DNA of 64,000 nt from Paenibacillus sp. JJ-223 (GTDB taxonomy: Bacteria; Bacillota; Bacilli; Paenibacillales; Paenibacillaceae). A program made the position numbers and the translations under genes. A model generated the notes under the pieces. That model was not told where the DNA came from and ran no database searches. It saw only the letters and a program-made list of their open reading frames with translations. Shown in pieces: positions 17,237 to 26,053 of this stretch (positions within the stretch are counted from its first letter, which is position 1; each line of letters starts with the position of its first letter). The stretch is taken from the NCBI RefSeq assembly GCF_927798175.1, contig NZ_CAKMMP010000002.1, forward strand, positions 496,001 to 560,000. Direction: 5' to 3'.

Positions 17237-18616
17237 TCATTTTCTGACCTGTTTGCCCACTGGAATACTCTGAGCAAAACGAAACACATTATGGGGATCG
17301 TACTTTCGTTTCACCTGCTTCAATCTGCCAAAGTTCACGCCATAATATGCCTTGGGCCAATTCTTAATCTGCAGGTCGGGAAAATTCACATAGTCCCCTT
17401 TAACAAAGGGGCGCAACGCTCTACGGAACCTTTTTACCCACTGAATATTCCGCTTCTGCTCCTTGTCGTTTCTCCAGCGGGCTGACAGTTCGTAGATTGT
17501 CTCCGCCTTCCGATGAGGATAAGCTGTTGCAGTAGGCGATACTCGACTCACCGCGCTTCTTGCACCACCCAAGCTTTGACTCCACACGCTAGAATGCCTG
17601 TTAGGTGCTTTGGATAAAAAGTCCCGTATAATTCGTATTCCTTCAGGCGGCAAAGGTCGGAACCCGTAGGCCCCGGTTATTTTAAATTTCGGTTCCAAGT
17701 TCAGGTCAGATTCGGCAAAGAATTTGGTTGCTTCAATAAAAGGTACAGTCTTCACCATCACCTTCACCGGCGTGCCTGCTCGCAAGAGCGGCCTAATCCA
17801 TCGACGCAGCTCCTCTGTACCGCCAAGCAATTGCCCGGTAGATACAATGGTTCCTACCTGCTTGGCAGCTACCTCAATGGTTGAGGTTAAGCGGTTTGTA
17901 ACCGATGGCGCCCAGCGCTGCCAAGCCGGTAACACTTTCTCAAGATCACTCCATTTCCACGTAATGCTGTATATAGAAACCGATGAAATCGGTCTAACCC
18001 GAAATGTATATTCTGTGGCAACGCCAAAGTTCCCTCCCCCTCCGCCTCGTGATGCCCACAACAGGTCGGAATGTTTCTTTCGGTTTGCCACAATCGTCTT
18101 TGCCCCATACCGCCCCGAAGCTACGACCATCTTCACTTGTTTCAAGTTATCGCACGTAAGTCCATATTTGCGGGAAAGCAGTCCAACGCCACCTCCCAGG
18201 GTAAGCCCAGCTACGCCTACGTCGGGCGCGGTCCCCGCCGGAATTGTCACACGTTTATTCCACAGCTTTTTGTACACCCGGGCAAGTGGATTTCCCGTTT
18301 GCACAATGGCCACTCTATTTTTTCGATTAACCTTAACTTTATTCATCTCGCTCACATCGATAATAATACCGCCATTTACAGCTGAAAATCCTTCATAGCT
18401 ATGGCGTCCGCTGCGCACTCGCAGCCGTATGCCCCGCTCACGAGCCCATTTGACGGCGTTGACCACATCCTGAGTTCGCTGGCAAAAAACAATGACCCTT
18501 GGAAATTTGGAGAAGCGCCTATTGTACTCCATTCTGGCCGTATTGTATGACGGATTTCCCGGAAATACGATCCTTCCGGTTAATCGTGTACTTTTCTTTT
18601 TCAACTTTCGTGTCAT
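17237..18616 (-). CDS. FAD-binding BBE-type oxidoreductase, CotQ-like
   Basis: Flavin oxidase of 459 residues. The FAD_binding_4 domain spans ~35-205 and the BBE domain lies at the C-terminus (KAYYGVNFGRLKQVKRKYDP, then HNVFRF). The covalent FAD histidine is expected at residue 72 (RSGRHSYEG). The second attachment cysteine of bicovalent enzymes is absent: the motif reads GTAPDVGVAG with Ala130 where Cys is usual, so FAD would be held by one bond. The N-terminus is very basic. The closest B. subtilis protein I know is spore coat protein CotQ (YvdP). A coat role is inferred, not shown. Its ribosome site is weak. Confidence 0.82.
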   Translation of the reverse strand: MTRKLKKKSTRLTGRIVFPGNPSYNTARMEYNRRFSKFPRVIVFCQRTQDVVNAVKWARERGIRLRVRSGRHSYEGFSAVNGGIIIDVSEMNKVKVNRKNRVAIVQTGNPLARVYKKLWNKRVTIPAGTAPDVGVAGLTLGGGVGLLSRKYGLTCDNLKQVKMVVASGRYGAKTIVANRKKHSDLLWASRGGGGGNFGVATEYTFRVRPISSVSIYSITWKWSDLEKVLPAWQRWAPSVTNRLTSTIEVAAKQVGTIVSTGQLLGGTEELRRWIRPLLRAGTPVKVMVKTVPFIEATKFFAESDLNLEPKFKITGAYGFRPLPPEGIRIIRDFLSKAPNRHSSVWSQSLGGARSAVSRVSPTATAYPHRKAETIYELSARWRNDKEQKRNIQWVKRFRRALRPFVKGDYVNFPDLQIKNWPKAYYGVNFGRLKQVKRKYDPHNVFRFAQSIPVGKQVRK

Positions 18617-18893
18617 CTACTTTACACCGTCCCTGCTCATGACATAAGCCTTCCTCATCAGCTTATTCCTATGTAGGGACACCTGTCCTAGTTACGGCAA
18701 ACGCCCAGCTCCTTTCGCTTTAACATCAATCCACCCCTGTATGAACAGGAAGCAGGTTAATGTACGCATGGCTTTTCATTGATCCATCAGCGATTGAACA
18801 CTTACCGCTAATCCATAGTAATAGGATAGCAACATTTCAACAACACTCCTATGTTAAAACTGTAGAGGAAAGAAGATAAGGAGCTGAGGACAG

Positions 18894-19658
18894 ATGAGCA
18901 AATTGACAGGAAAAATAGCGTTAGTAACGGGGGCCAGCCGGGGGATCGGGCGCAGCATCGCTTTGCGTCTTGCACAGGAGGGCGCTTTTATCGCCGTACA
19001 TTACGGTCAACGCCGCAATGAAGCGGAAGCGGTCGTACAACAAATCGTCCAAAACGGAGGAAACGCCTGTGCGATTGGCGCCAATTTGAGCACGTCTGTC
19101 GGCATTCGTGAGTTGATCGCGGCGCTGGACGAAGCAATTCGAGAGCATGGAGACGGCGGCGGATTCGATATTTTGGTCAACAATGCGGGAATCGGGCAAA
19201 TTCTTACTTTTGAAGAAGCGACAGAAGCTACTTTTGATGAAGTGATGACGATTAATGTCAAAGCGCCGTTTTTTGTAACGCAACAGGCTTTGCCGCGGTT
19301 GAAGGACGGCGGGCGCATCATTAACATTTCTTCCCTCGTGACGCGGGCAGCTTCCCCGGGTGTCTTCACTTACAGCATGACAAAGGGAGCGATCAATACC
19401 TTTACGCTATTGCTGGCCAAACAATTGGGGAGCCGAAATATTACGGTCAACTCCATCTTACCCGGCATCATCAACACCGAGATGAATGAAGGAACGTTGA
19501 GCGATCCAGACGGACAGAAGTATGCGGCAGATCTATCCGTTTTCAACCGGTGGGGAGAACCCGAAGACGTTGCGGATATCGCCGCTTTCCTCGCTTCTCC
19601 GGACAGTCGCTGGGTAACCGGTCAGTTGATCGATGCAAGCGGCGGTTCGCATCTGTAA
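18894..19658 (+). CDS. SDR-family oxidoreductase
   Basis: Classical short-chain dehydrogenase/reductase of 254 residues. The cofactor motif VTGASRGIGRSIALRL is at residues 12-27, followed by NNAGIGQ, a catalytic serine in INISSLV and the pair YSMTK. The C-terminal IDASGG is typical of the FabG-like group. The basic residue pattern (YGQRR) after strand two favours NADPH. ATG at 18894 follows AAGGAG. It ends at a strong terminator. Substrate unknown. Confidence 0.88.
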   Translation: MSKLTGKIALVTGASRGIGRSIALRLAQEGAFIAVHYGQRRNEAEAVVQQIVQNGGNACAIGANLSTSVGIRELIAALDEAIREHGDGGGFDILVNNAGIGQILTFEEATEATFDEVMTINVKAPFFVTQQALPRLKDGGRIINISSLVTRAASPGVFTYSMTKGAINTFTLLLAKQLGSRNITVNSILPGIINTEMNEGTLSDPDGQKYAADLSVFNRWGEPEDVADIAAFLASPDSRWVTGQLIDASGGSHL

Positions 19659-19664
19659 AACACG

Positions 19665-19704
19665 GAAAACAACACGCGTGTATGTCACACTACGTGTTGT
19701 TTTC
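19665..19704 (+). terminator. Rho-independent terminator
   Basis: Perfect 12-bp stem GAAAACAACACG/CGTGTTGTTTTC with the T-rich right arm, directly behind the SDR gene. Confidence 0.82.
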
Positions 19705-19780
19705 TTCGTTAGAATTGGACTACTCCAGTTGATCATATTGTTAGGCGCTTTCCACAATTAAACTCTTCGCTGTAACTTAT

Positions 19781-19800
19781 GATACGGTTCCCCGTAACGG
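19781..19800 (+). repeat. Dispersed palindromic repeat, copy 2
   Basis: GATACGGTTCCCCGTAACGG differs from copy 1 by one base. Copies 1 and 2 bracket the CotQ-like and SDR genes. Confidence 0.6.
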
Positions 19801-19816
19801 GTCGATCGGCCAAATT

Positions 19817-21616
19817 TTAGGGGGACCTGTTAAGCAGCAGAAATTCTGCCTTTACCTTCTCTACAGCCTCTTCGCGGCCACCTACCTGCAGTTTCAGGTA
19901 GATGGATGAGATATAATTCCGAATGGTTCCCTCCGATAGATGCAGTCTCTGCGCGATCTCCTTGTTACGAAGCCCTTCTGTCAGGCACCGGAGAACATCG
20001 ATTTCCCGTTCAGTCAGCTCGTACGGATTCGGCGCTTTATCCCCCTTCTGGTTTTGGAATAATTGATGGGCTACATCTTGCGAGATAAACGTCCCCCCGC
20101 CGTATATGAGCCGGATGGTTGCTGCCAGCTCCTTAGGGTGTATGGATTTCAGCATATAGCCTTCCGCCCCGATTCGAAGCGCCTCCGACGCCAAAGAAAT
20201 ATCTTCAATCGTTGTGATCATAATGATCCGAATGTCCGGCCATGTCTCTTTAATGGACCTGGTAGCCGCGATGCCATCCATTTCCGGCATGTTGATGTCC
20301 ATCAAAACAATGTCGGGACGATCTTTCCCGCATTGCGCAACGGCCTGTTTGCCGTCGCCAACAACCACGACTTCAAAATCCTTCTCTTCTCCCAACAGGA
20401 GCCTCAGGCTCTCACGGATCAAAGGTTGGTCATCAGCCAAAAGAATTTTGATCTTCTGTCCGCCTTCACGAGATGGATTGGGAATCGTGCAGGTGACCAT
20501 CGTGCCCGCCTCCGCTTGCGAATGGATATAGAGTTGGCCTTGCAATGGGGCCAGTCGCTCCTTCATGCCTGTCAGACCAAATCCATATTGAAGGTTATCG
20601 TCGCCTTTGCCGTTATCCTGGACCTGCAGCATCACCTGCAGATGATCGTACTGAAGCAGGACTTGAATCGTGCTGGCTTGCCCATGACGGCTGGCATTGG
20701 TCAACGCTTCCTGGAGGCAGCGATACAAAACAAGCTTGGCTTGCTTCATGACAGGGTAAGGCTCGCCCATCGTACGAAATACAACTCGAATCCCGGTGTT
20801 CTCCTTGAATTCGTCCAGCATCTGAAGCAGCGATCGATCCAAAGGCAGCGCCTCCTCAACCGGATCCATCTGATGCACCTGATGGCGAATATCGTCCAGC
20901 CCCGTTCTCGCCAGCTTGAGCATGCCCTGCAGCTTGGCTTCTCCCTCGTCCGAATGAATATGGGACTTCAATGTCTCCATCCCCAAAATCAAGGAAGTAA
21001 AGGTGTGTCCAATGATATCATGCAGCTCGCGAGCCATGCGGTAACGTTCCTCCAGCAGCGTCATTCTTTCGATCTGCGAGGAATAGTGCTCCAAAATCGT
21101 ATATTGTTCTTTGATTAACGCCAGCTTCTGCCTGATGGCATTGATCGCCAAAGCCCCCTTTTGCAGCGCATAACTGACACCGTAGAGGATCATCGCGTCG
21201 AATAAGCTTTGCCATATGACAGAGTGAGACAACGACGAAATGACGGAATTCCCCGCGCTCAGAACAAACAATGTTACAGCTGCGGGCAGCGAGTACCAGT
21301 GGGCTCGCCCCCGGCTATAGAATGCAATCGTAAAGAGAGCCGGCGGAAACAATCTTATCAAACCAAGGTCGTAAGCAAGAAATAAGGATACTCCTCCAGC
21401 CAGCAAGCATTCCGCAATCAGATATTGGGAGTATCGGCCCTTCACAAAGAAAAAGGGGATAAGATTACATAGCAAAAGTGGAACAAACACCATCCAAAAA
21501 GGAAAGGCTGGCTGATCTTGATACATCAAAATGATCACGGCGACGACCCATAAGATGCGAATGGCAAGCATGGTCCAATCCGGCCATGACCACCGTTTTG
21601 GGATAAGAAAACGCAT
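19817..21616 (-). CDS. Single-chain two-component protein: NarL/DesK-type kinase fused to LuxR-type response regulator
   Basis: One uninterrupted frame encodes what is normally two proteins. Numbering from the upstream ATG at 21688: membrane segments cover ~38-175; the HisKA_3 helix holds ARELHDIIGHTFTSLILG with His223; and the ATPase domain has EALTNASRHG, DNGKG and GFGLTGMKERL. A receiver domain begins at ~413 (IKILLADDQPLIRESL) with phospho-acceptor Asp464 (VLMDINMPEMDG) and Lys514. A LuxR helix-turn-helix covers 556-610 (ELTEREIDVLRCLTEGLRNK). The linker PSREGGQK is only eight residues. The ATG at 21616 has GGAG eight bases upstream and is the better start. It diverges from an ABC transporter operon it probably controls, as DesKR/LiaRS-type systems do. 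Confidence 0.88.
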   Translation of the reverse strand: MRFLIPKRWSWPDWTMLAIRILWVVAVIILMYQDQPAFPFWMVFVPLLLCNLIPFFFVKGRYSQYLIAECLLAGGVSLFLAYDLGLIRLFPPALFTIAFYSRGRAHWYSLPAAVTLFVLSAGNSVISSLSHSVIWQSLFDAMILYGVSYALQKGALAINAIRQKLALIKEQYTILEHYSSQIERMTLLEERYRMARELHDIIGHTFTSLILGMETLKSHIHSDEGEAKLQGMLKLARTGLDDIRHQVHQMDPVEEALPLDRSLLQMLDEFKENTGIRVVFRTMGEPYPVMKQAKLVLYRCLQEALTNASRHGQASTIQVLLQYDHLQVMLQVQDNGKGDDNLQYGFGLTGMKERLAPLQGQLYIHSQAEAGTMVTCTIPNPSREGGQKIKILLADDQPLIRESLRLLLGEEKDFEVVVVGDGKQAVAQCGKDRPDIVLMDINMPEMDGIAATRSIKETWPDIRIIMITTIEDISLASEALRIGAEGYMLKSIHPKELAATIRLIYGGGTFISQDVAHQLFQNQKGDKAPNPYELTEREIDVLRCLTEGLRNKEIAQRLHLSEGTIRNYISSIYLKLQVGGREEAVEKVKAEFLLLNRSP

Positions 21617-21819
21617 ATGTACAACTCCGTTCACTCTTTTTGAATTGAGCGACAAACCGGCGGGAACAGGCCCGATTTTACTTGTCATTCGAGAGTATGA
21701 CTCCTTGTCACTCGGCTTTATGACAGCTGTTCTGTTACGTTGAGGGCGGTTGAGATGAATCCCCTAGAATACGGAAAATTATATCTCATTCCAATTGCCA
21801 ATAAAAGGAGCTGGTTGCA

Positions 21820-22731
21820 TTGTCGCTGCTGCAAATTCGCGAACTCACAAAAAGGATAGGAAACAAAGTCATTGTTGATCGGGTAACGCTGGATATGGAA
21901 GAGGGGGAAATCTTGGGGCTCCTCGGCCCGAACGGAGCAGGAAAAACGACGACGATTCGGATGATCGTGGGCCTCATGTCCAAATCGGGAGGTGAGGTTC
22001 TGATCAACGGTATGGATGCTCATACACATTTTGAACAAGCCATGAAACACGTTGGCGTCATCGTGGAAAATCCGGATTTATACAAATATCTATCAGGTTA
22101 TGACAATTTGATTCACTTCTCCCGCATGACGCCGGGCGTGACAGAGGCAAGAATCCGGGAAGTCATCGCTCTTGTCGGGTTGGAGGTCAGCATTAATGAT
22201 AAAGTGTCCACCTACTCTCTAGGCATGCGGCAGCGGTTAGGCCTCGCCATCGTTCTCGTCCATAAGCCTTCCCTGCTTGTCCTTGATGAACCAACTAACG
22301 GACTCGACCCGGCAGGGATCCGGGAGCTGAGAGGCCACTTGAAGTATCTCGCGCACAAAGAAGGCGTAGGCATTATGATCTCCAGCCACCTCATGTCCGA
22401 GATGGAAATGATGTGCGACCGGGTCGCGATTTTGCAAAAAGGGAAGCTGGCAGGCGTTCATCAAATATCGGATATGGCGGACGACGAACGAACCCAAGTC
22501 CGATTCGAGGTCGACCGGCCGGATTTAGCAGTACAGATCCTGCAAGCGATCATGGCAGGCGATGAAATAACGGCCGATCAACACCACATTCAAATCCGTA
22601 TCGCCAAAGGGCATATCCCTGAGATTAGCCGAAAGCTGATGGAGGCCGGAATTAATGTGTATGGTGTGAGCACGATCAAGAAGACGCTGGAAGACAAGTT
22701 CATGGAGGTAACAGGAGGAGAACAACATTGA
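21820..22731 (+). CDS. ABC transporter ATP-binding protein
   Basis: Cytoplasmic ATPase of 303 residues. Walker A is GPNGAGKTTTIR, the signature is YSLGMRQRLGLAIVL, Walker B is LLVLDEPTNGLDPAG, and the switch histidine is in ISSHLMSEME. The extended C-terminal domain is like that of NatA/BcrA-type exporters. TTG start at 21820 with AAAGGAG upstream. The stop overlaps the permease start (TTGA). The divergent fused kinase-regulator is its likely controller. Peptide antibiotic or lipid export is a typical role of the type; nothing fixes the substrate. Confidence 0.92.
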   Translation: MSLLQIRELTKRIGNKVIVDRVTLDMEEGEILGLLGPNGAGKTTTIRMIVGLMSKSGGEVLINGMDAHTHFEQAMKHVGVIVENPDLYKYLSGYDNLIHFSRMTPGVTEARIREVIALVGLEVSINDKVSTYSLGMRQRLGLAIVLVHKPSLLVLDEPTNGLDPAGIRELRGHLKYLAHKEGVGIMISSHLMSEMEMMCDRVAILQKGKLAGVHQISDMADDERTQVRFEVDRPDLAVQILQAIMAGDEITADQHHIQIRIAKGHIPEISRKLMEAGINVYGVSTIKKTLEDKFMEVTGGEQH

Positions 22732-23663
22732 TTCCACTTATTCGCAATGAAAACATGAAGATTTATAAACGAAAGCGTACGTGGGTGATGATTGCCATCG
22801 TTTTGTTATACGTGCTGCTTCAAATCGTAAATTTGAAGACAGCCGGAAACAGCTTGACAGGTGACAATTGGCGAGCACAGCTGGAACAAGAAAATGTGCA
22901 ATACAGCCAGGAAGCTGCCAAGCCGGATGCGCTGAAGATTGAAATCAAACAGGCCGAGAAACATATCCTGCTGAATCAATACTATTTAGATCGCAACATC
23001 CCGCCTAGTACTAATGCCTGGAGCTTTGCAGTAGGCCAAGTGCAGAATATCATTTTTGCGGCTTCTTTAATTTCGGTCATTATTGCCGGCGAAATCGTTG
23101 CCGCCGAATTCGTATCCGGCACGATCAAGCTGCTGTTGACCCGTTCCGCCAGCCGCACCAAGATCTATCTGTCCAAGTACATCGCCGCCATTCTGTTCGC
23201 CCTGTTGTTATCTGCGGCCGGCATACTCTTGGCCACCATCTTAGGAGGTTTCATATTCGGTTTCGATGGATTAGCGGACAGCTATTTCTATGTCAAAGAC
23301 CAAGCCGTAAGGGAAGTACCCACGCTGCAGATTTTGTTGGCTGGATATGTTCTTCATATTCCATTCTTGCTGATCGCAACTACGCTCTCTTTCATGATTT
23401 CCGCTGCTTTCCGCAGCACGACCTTCTCCATCGTGATTTCCCTGCTTGTTGCATTGGCTGGATTCGTAATCGCGATCGCGATGGACGGCTGGGCATGGAC
23501 GAAATACTTCGTCTTCTCCCACACTGACCTAACACCGCTCCTGTACGGAAATCCTTCTGTTGATGGGGTAACGTTAGGATTCTCCCTTGTATTTATCGTG
23601 CTTCATCTCGCACTCATGCATTTGATATCATACCCCTTGTTTGTAAAGCGGGATGTAACCTAA
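22728..23663 (+). CDS. ABC transporter permease (ABC2-type)
   Basis: Membrane protein of 311 residues translated from a TTG that overlaps the stop of the ATPase gene, with GGAGGAG before it. One membrane segment stands at ~19-36, an external loop follows to ~95, and five more segments complete the ABC2 pattern (IIFAASLISVIIAGEIVAAE, IAAILFALLLSAAGILLATI, TTFSIVISLLVALAGFVIAI). FVSGTIKLLLTRSASRTKIY is a conserved cytoplasmic stretch in this type. It forms the transporter with the preceding ATPase. Confidence 0.9.
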   Translation: MIPLIRNENMKIYKRKRTWVMIAIVLLYVLLQIVNLKTAGNSLTGDNWRAQLEQENVQYSQEAAKPDALKIEIKQAEKHILLNQYYLDRNIPPSTNAWSFAVGQVQNIIFAASLISVIIAGEIVAAEFVSGTIKLLLTRSASRTKIYLSKYIAAILFALLLSAAGILLATILGGFIFGFDGLADSYFYVKDQAVREVPTLQILLAGYVLHIPFLLIATTLSFMISAAFRSTTFSIVISLLVALAGFVIAIAMDGWAWTKYFVFSHTDLTPLLYGNPSVDGVTLGFSLVFIVLHLALMHLISYPLFVKRDVT

Positions 23664-23707
23664 GAGCAAACCTGTTTAAAAACCTCATTAAGAAAAGGGT
23701 GATATAT

Positions 23708-24418
23708 ATGAAAAGAACGAGATCAATCCAAGGCTTGATGATTTTAGCGGCATTATTGCTGCTGATAACAGCCTGCCAAGCAAAAGAAGAAGCGGAGAAA
23801 AAGACCCTGGAATTACCCGCAAACAATTTATCCAAGCTCGTCATTGACCATCGAAATGGGGAAATTCAGATTACAGGCAGCGCCGATTCGGATAAGATCG
23901 AAGTGATTGCTCTTGCTAAAGCAAAAGGAATAAGTATGGACAAATTGAAGTTTACACTGGAAGCGCAGCAAGAAAATGCTTATCTGGATGCTCGGTTTGG
24001 AGAGCAATTCCTTGCCATGGGGTCTGGAGCGGTCGATTTGGTCATCAACATTCCGGAACAACTCCAAGTGGACATTACTTCACATCGCGACGGAAATATT
24101 CACCTCTCGGATTTATCATCCAGCGCCAAGCTCGACAATATCAATGGCGATATTCACGTGTCGAACCTATCCGGGTCCCTTGAAATCGACAATCGCGACG
24201 GTAACCTGACCGTTCAAGATATCGGTTCAGATGTAATCATTCATAATATCAATGGACATATTCAGATCGATCGCGTAGATGGTTCAGCCGAGATACATGT
24301 CGGAGACGGCAGCCTGGATATGGATCACGTGATGAAAAATGCAACCATAAAGCAATCCGGTAACGGAAAAATCAACATCGGCGAGGTCAAGGGCGAAATC
24401 TTCCAAAATAAAGAATAG
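23708..24418 (+). CDS. Lipoprotein with DUF4097-like beta-helical repeats
   Basis: Exported lipoprotein of about 236 residues. The signal peptide ends at lipobox LLITAC. The mature part consists of repeated short strands with the phrases IDHRNGEIQITG, LDNINGDIHVSNL, IDNRDGNLTVQDI and IHNINGHIQIDRV, as in DUF4097/adhesin-like right-handed helices. ATG at 23708 follows AAAAGGG. It lies 45 bases behind the permease and is probably in the same operon. DUF4097 proteins frequently accompany LiaFSR-type envelope-stress systems, which suits the locus. Confidence 0.85.
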   Translation: MKRTRSIQGLMILAALLLLITACQAKEEAEKKTLELPANNLSKLVIDHRNGEIQITGSADSDKIEVIALAKAKGISMDKLKFTLEAQQENAYLDARFGEQFLAMGSGAVDLVINIPEQLQVDITSHRDGNIHLSDLSSSAKLDNINGDIHVSNLSGSLEIDNRDGNLTVQDIGSDVIIHNINGHIQIDRVDGSAEIHVGDGSLDMDHVMKNATIKQSGNGKINIGEVKGEIFQNKE

Positions 24419-24491
24419 CAAATGAACCAATCTACTCCATATGTGGTTTATTTCCCGCCTGTAGAGGAAGGCGTCCTCATCACATAAAAAA

Positions 24492-24530
24492 CAAATAAAA
24501 GGAGCTGCGTATGGCAGCTCCTTTTATTTG
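24492..24530 (+). terminator. Rho-independent terminator
   Basis: Perfect 17-bp stem CAAATAAAAGGAGCTGC/GCAGCTCCTTTTATTTG with a five-base loop. It ends the ABC/lipoprotein operon. Confidence 0.85.
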
Positions 24531-24571
24531 GATTCGAGATCAGTCATTCAGGGGTTTTCCTGATGAAAGCA

Positions 24572-24606
24572 AAAGCCCTCCGCCGTTTCGGGGGAAGGGC
24601 CTGTTC
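24572..24606 (-). terminator. Terminator of marR gene
   Basis: GCCCTTCCCCC pairs with GGCGGAGGGC on the reverse strand, followed by TTTTGCTTTC. Confidence 0.65.
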
Positions 24607-24621
24607 ATATGTCCATCATGA

Positions 24622-25083
24622 TCAAGGCGACGGGGCATTGCAAGACGAAGACTTTGTTTTTTCGGCCAGCCTGGAAATTGACTCGATGTCTTGCTCCGTT
24701 AATTGATCAAAAAAATGTCTGCGTATTGCCTTCGAGACGACGGGACGTGCATCATCAAGCGCTGATTTCCCTGCCGGAGTGATGGTGACTTGAACGCCAC
24801 GATCCGTGTTCAGCGGTTTCCTCTTCACGAGTCCACGTTTCTCCATCCGCGTCAGATGATGTGACAATCGGCTCTTATCCCAACCCATCGAGTCGGCTAA
24901 ATCCTGCTGGCGAAGGCTGCCTTCCCCTAACAGGTCTAACCGGTCCAAGACTCCAAAGTCCCCTTCGGATAGCCCTGTATTCTCAGACATGTCTTTGATT
25001 ACGCGGCCGAAGATGGTCTGGAAGGAACCCTTCCACATATGCCATATTCTCATTTCTTCTTTGTTCATCTCGTTCTTATCCAT
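24622..25083 (-). CDS. MarR-family transcriptional regulator
   Basis: Winged-helix regulator of 153 residues. Core motifs are SEGDFGVLDRLDLLGEGSLR, QQDLADSMGWDKSRLSHHLT, RMEKRGLVKR and the wing LNTDRGVQVTITPAGKSAL. A cysteine near the C-terminus is the only one, so redox sensing by disulphide is not evident. It diverges from an SDR/hydrolase pair, and three matching palindromes lie between, which predicts autorepression and repression of that operon. Confidence 0.92.
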   Translation of the reverse strand: MDKNEMNKEEMRIWHMWKGSFQTIFGRVIKDMSENTGLSEGDFGVLDRLDLLGEGSLRQQDLADSMGWDKSRLSHHLTRMEKRGLVKRKPLNTDRGVQVTITPAGKSALDDARPVVSKAIRRHFFDQLTEQDIESISRLAEKTKSSSCNAPSP

Positions 25084-25099
25084 GAAAACATCATATCAT

Positions 25100-25190
25100 G
25101 GTTGACGCATCAACCACAACATGTTACAGTGGATACCAGGTTGACATATCAACAATAACAAATTCTGATCATCAAGTTGATACATCAACC
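25100..25190. promoter_or_regulatory. Triple MarR operator
   Basis: Three 16-bp palindromes of the form TTGA-N4-TCAA: GGTTGACGCATCAACC (25100-25115), GGTTGACATATCAACA (25139-25154) and AGTTGATACATCAACC (25175-25190). Their centres are 39 and 36 bp apart. The third overlaps a plausible -35 TTGATA (25178-25183) whose -10 would be TACTAA at 25201-25206, in front of the SDR gene. Confidence 0.85.
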
Positions 25191-25243
25191 TTAAGAAATT
25201 TACTAAATACACACTTCGATACACAAAAAAGGAGACGATTACG

Positions 25244-25996
25244 ATGCAAAATAAACCGGTCGCCCTGGTTACCGGGGCCAACAAAGGAATCGGTCTTCAA
25301 ATTGCAAAGGATCTCGCGGGGCACGGCTTTACCGTGCTCGTCGGATCTCGCAATCTCGAGAATGGAGAAACGGCGGCGAAGAGCATCGGAGCGGATGCCC
25401 GCGCCCTCCAACTCGACGTCACGAGTCAGGCCTCCATCGCAGCCGCTGCAGAGCGCATCGGCAGCGAGCTCGGCCGTCTTGACGTGCTCGTCAACAATGC
25501 CGGCATCTCTCACGCGGGCAAGCCAGGCCGGACGCTTGAGGAGATCGGGAATTCAGGTCGGCCTAGCGCTGCGTCTCTGGACGAGGTGCGGGCAGTGTTC
25601 GAGACGAACGTGTTCGGCGTGATCGCCGTCACGCAAGCGATGCTGCCGCTCTTGCTTAAGGCACCGGCTGGACGCATCGTCAACGTATCAAGCGGCGCAG
25701 GCTCGCTGACGTTGAACGCGGACCCGACCAATCCGCACCGTCCGATGTTCGGCGCCGTTTACAGCCCGTCCAAAACCGCCCTGAATGCGATCACGCTCGC
25801 TTTTGCCATCGAACTCGAGTCCACAGGCATCAAGGTCAACGCCGTATGCCCGGGCTTCACTTCCACGGACCTCAACAACTTCGAGGGTACGGGCAATGTC
25901 GAGCAGGCCGCACGTCAACCTGTGCGCCTCGCACTCCTCGATGAGAACGGCCCGACGGGTACGTTTTCGAACGAGAGCGGCCTGCTCCCATGGTGA
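25244..25996 (+). CDS. SDR-family oxidoreductase, GC-rich
   Basis: Short-chain dehydrogenase of 250 residues resembling the carbonyl-reductase-like group. It has VTGANKGIGLQIAKDL, LDVTSQ, NNAGISHAGK, VNVSSGAGS and the catalytic pair YSPSK. Codon use is clearly richer in G and C at third positions than most neighbours, and so is the next gene. ATG at 25244 follows AAAAAAGGAG. Its promoter overlaps the third MarR operator. A detoxification role for reactive carbonyls is inferred from the pairing with MarR. Confidence 0.88.
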   Translation: MQNKPVALVTGANKGIGLQIAKDLAGHGFTVLVGSRNLENGETAAKSIGADARALQLDVTSQASIAAAAERIGSELGRLDVLVNNAGISHAGKPGRTLEEIGNSGRPSAASLDEVRAVFETNVFGVIAVTQAMLPLLLKAPAGRIVNVSSGAGSLTLNADPTNPHRPMFGAVYSPSKTALNAITLAFAIELESTGIKVNAVCPGFTSTDLNNFEGTGNVEQAARQPVRLALLDENGPTGTFSNESGLLPW

Positions 25997-26053
25997 TACA
26001 GCCTGGACGTTATGACTTAAAACCAATTTCTCTCCAAGAAAGGAACCTTATTT

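Noticed and set aside
17724..18398. Long plus-strand frame opposite the flavin oxidase
   Set aside because: Antisense of a well-supported BBE-type gene; no motifs of its own.
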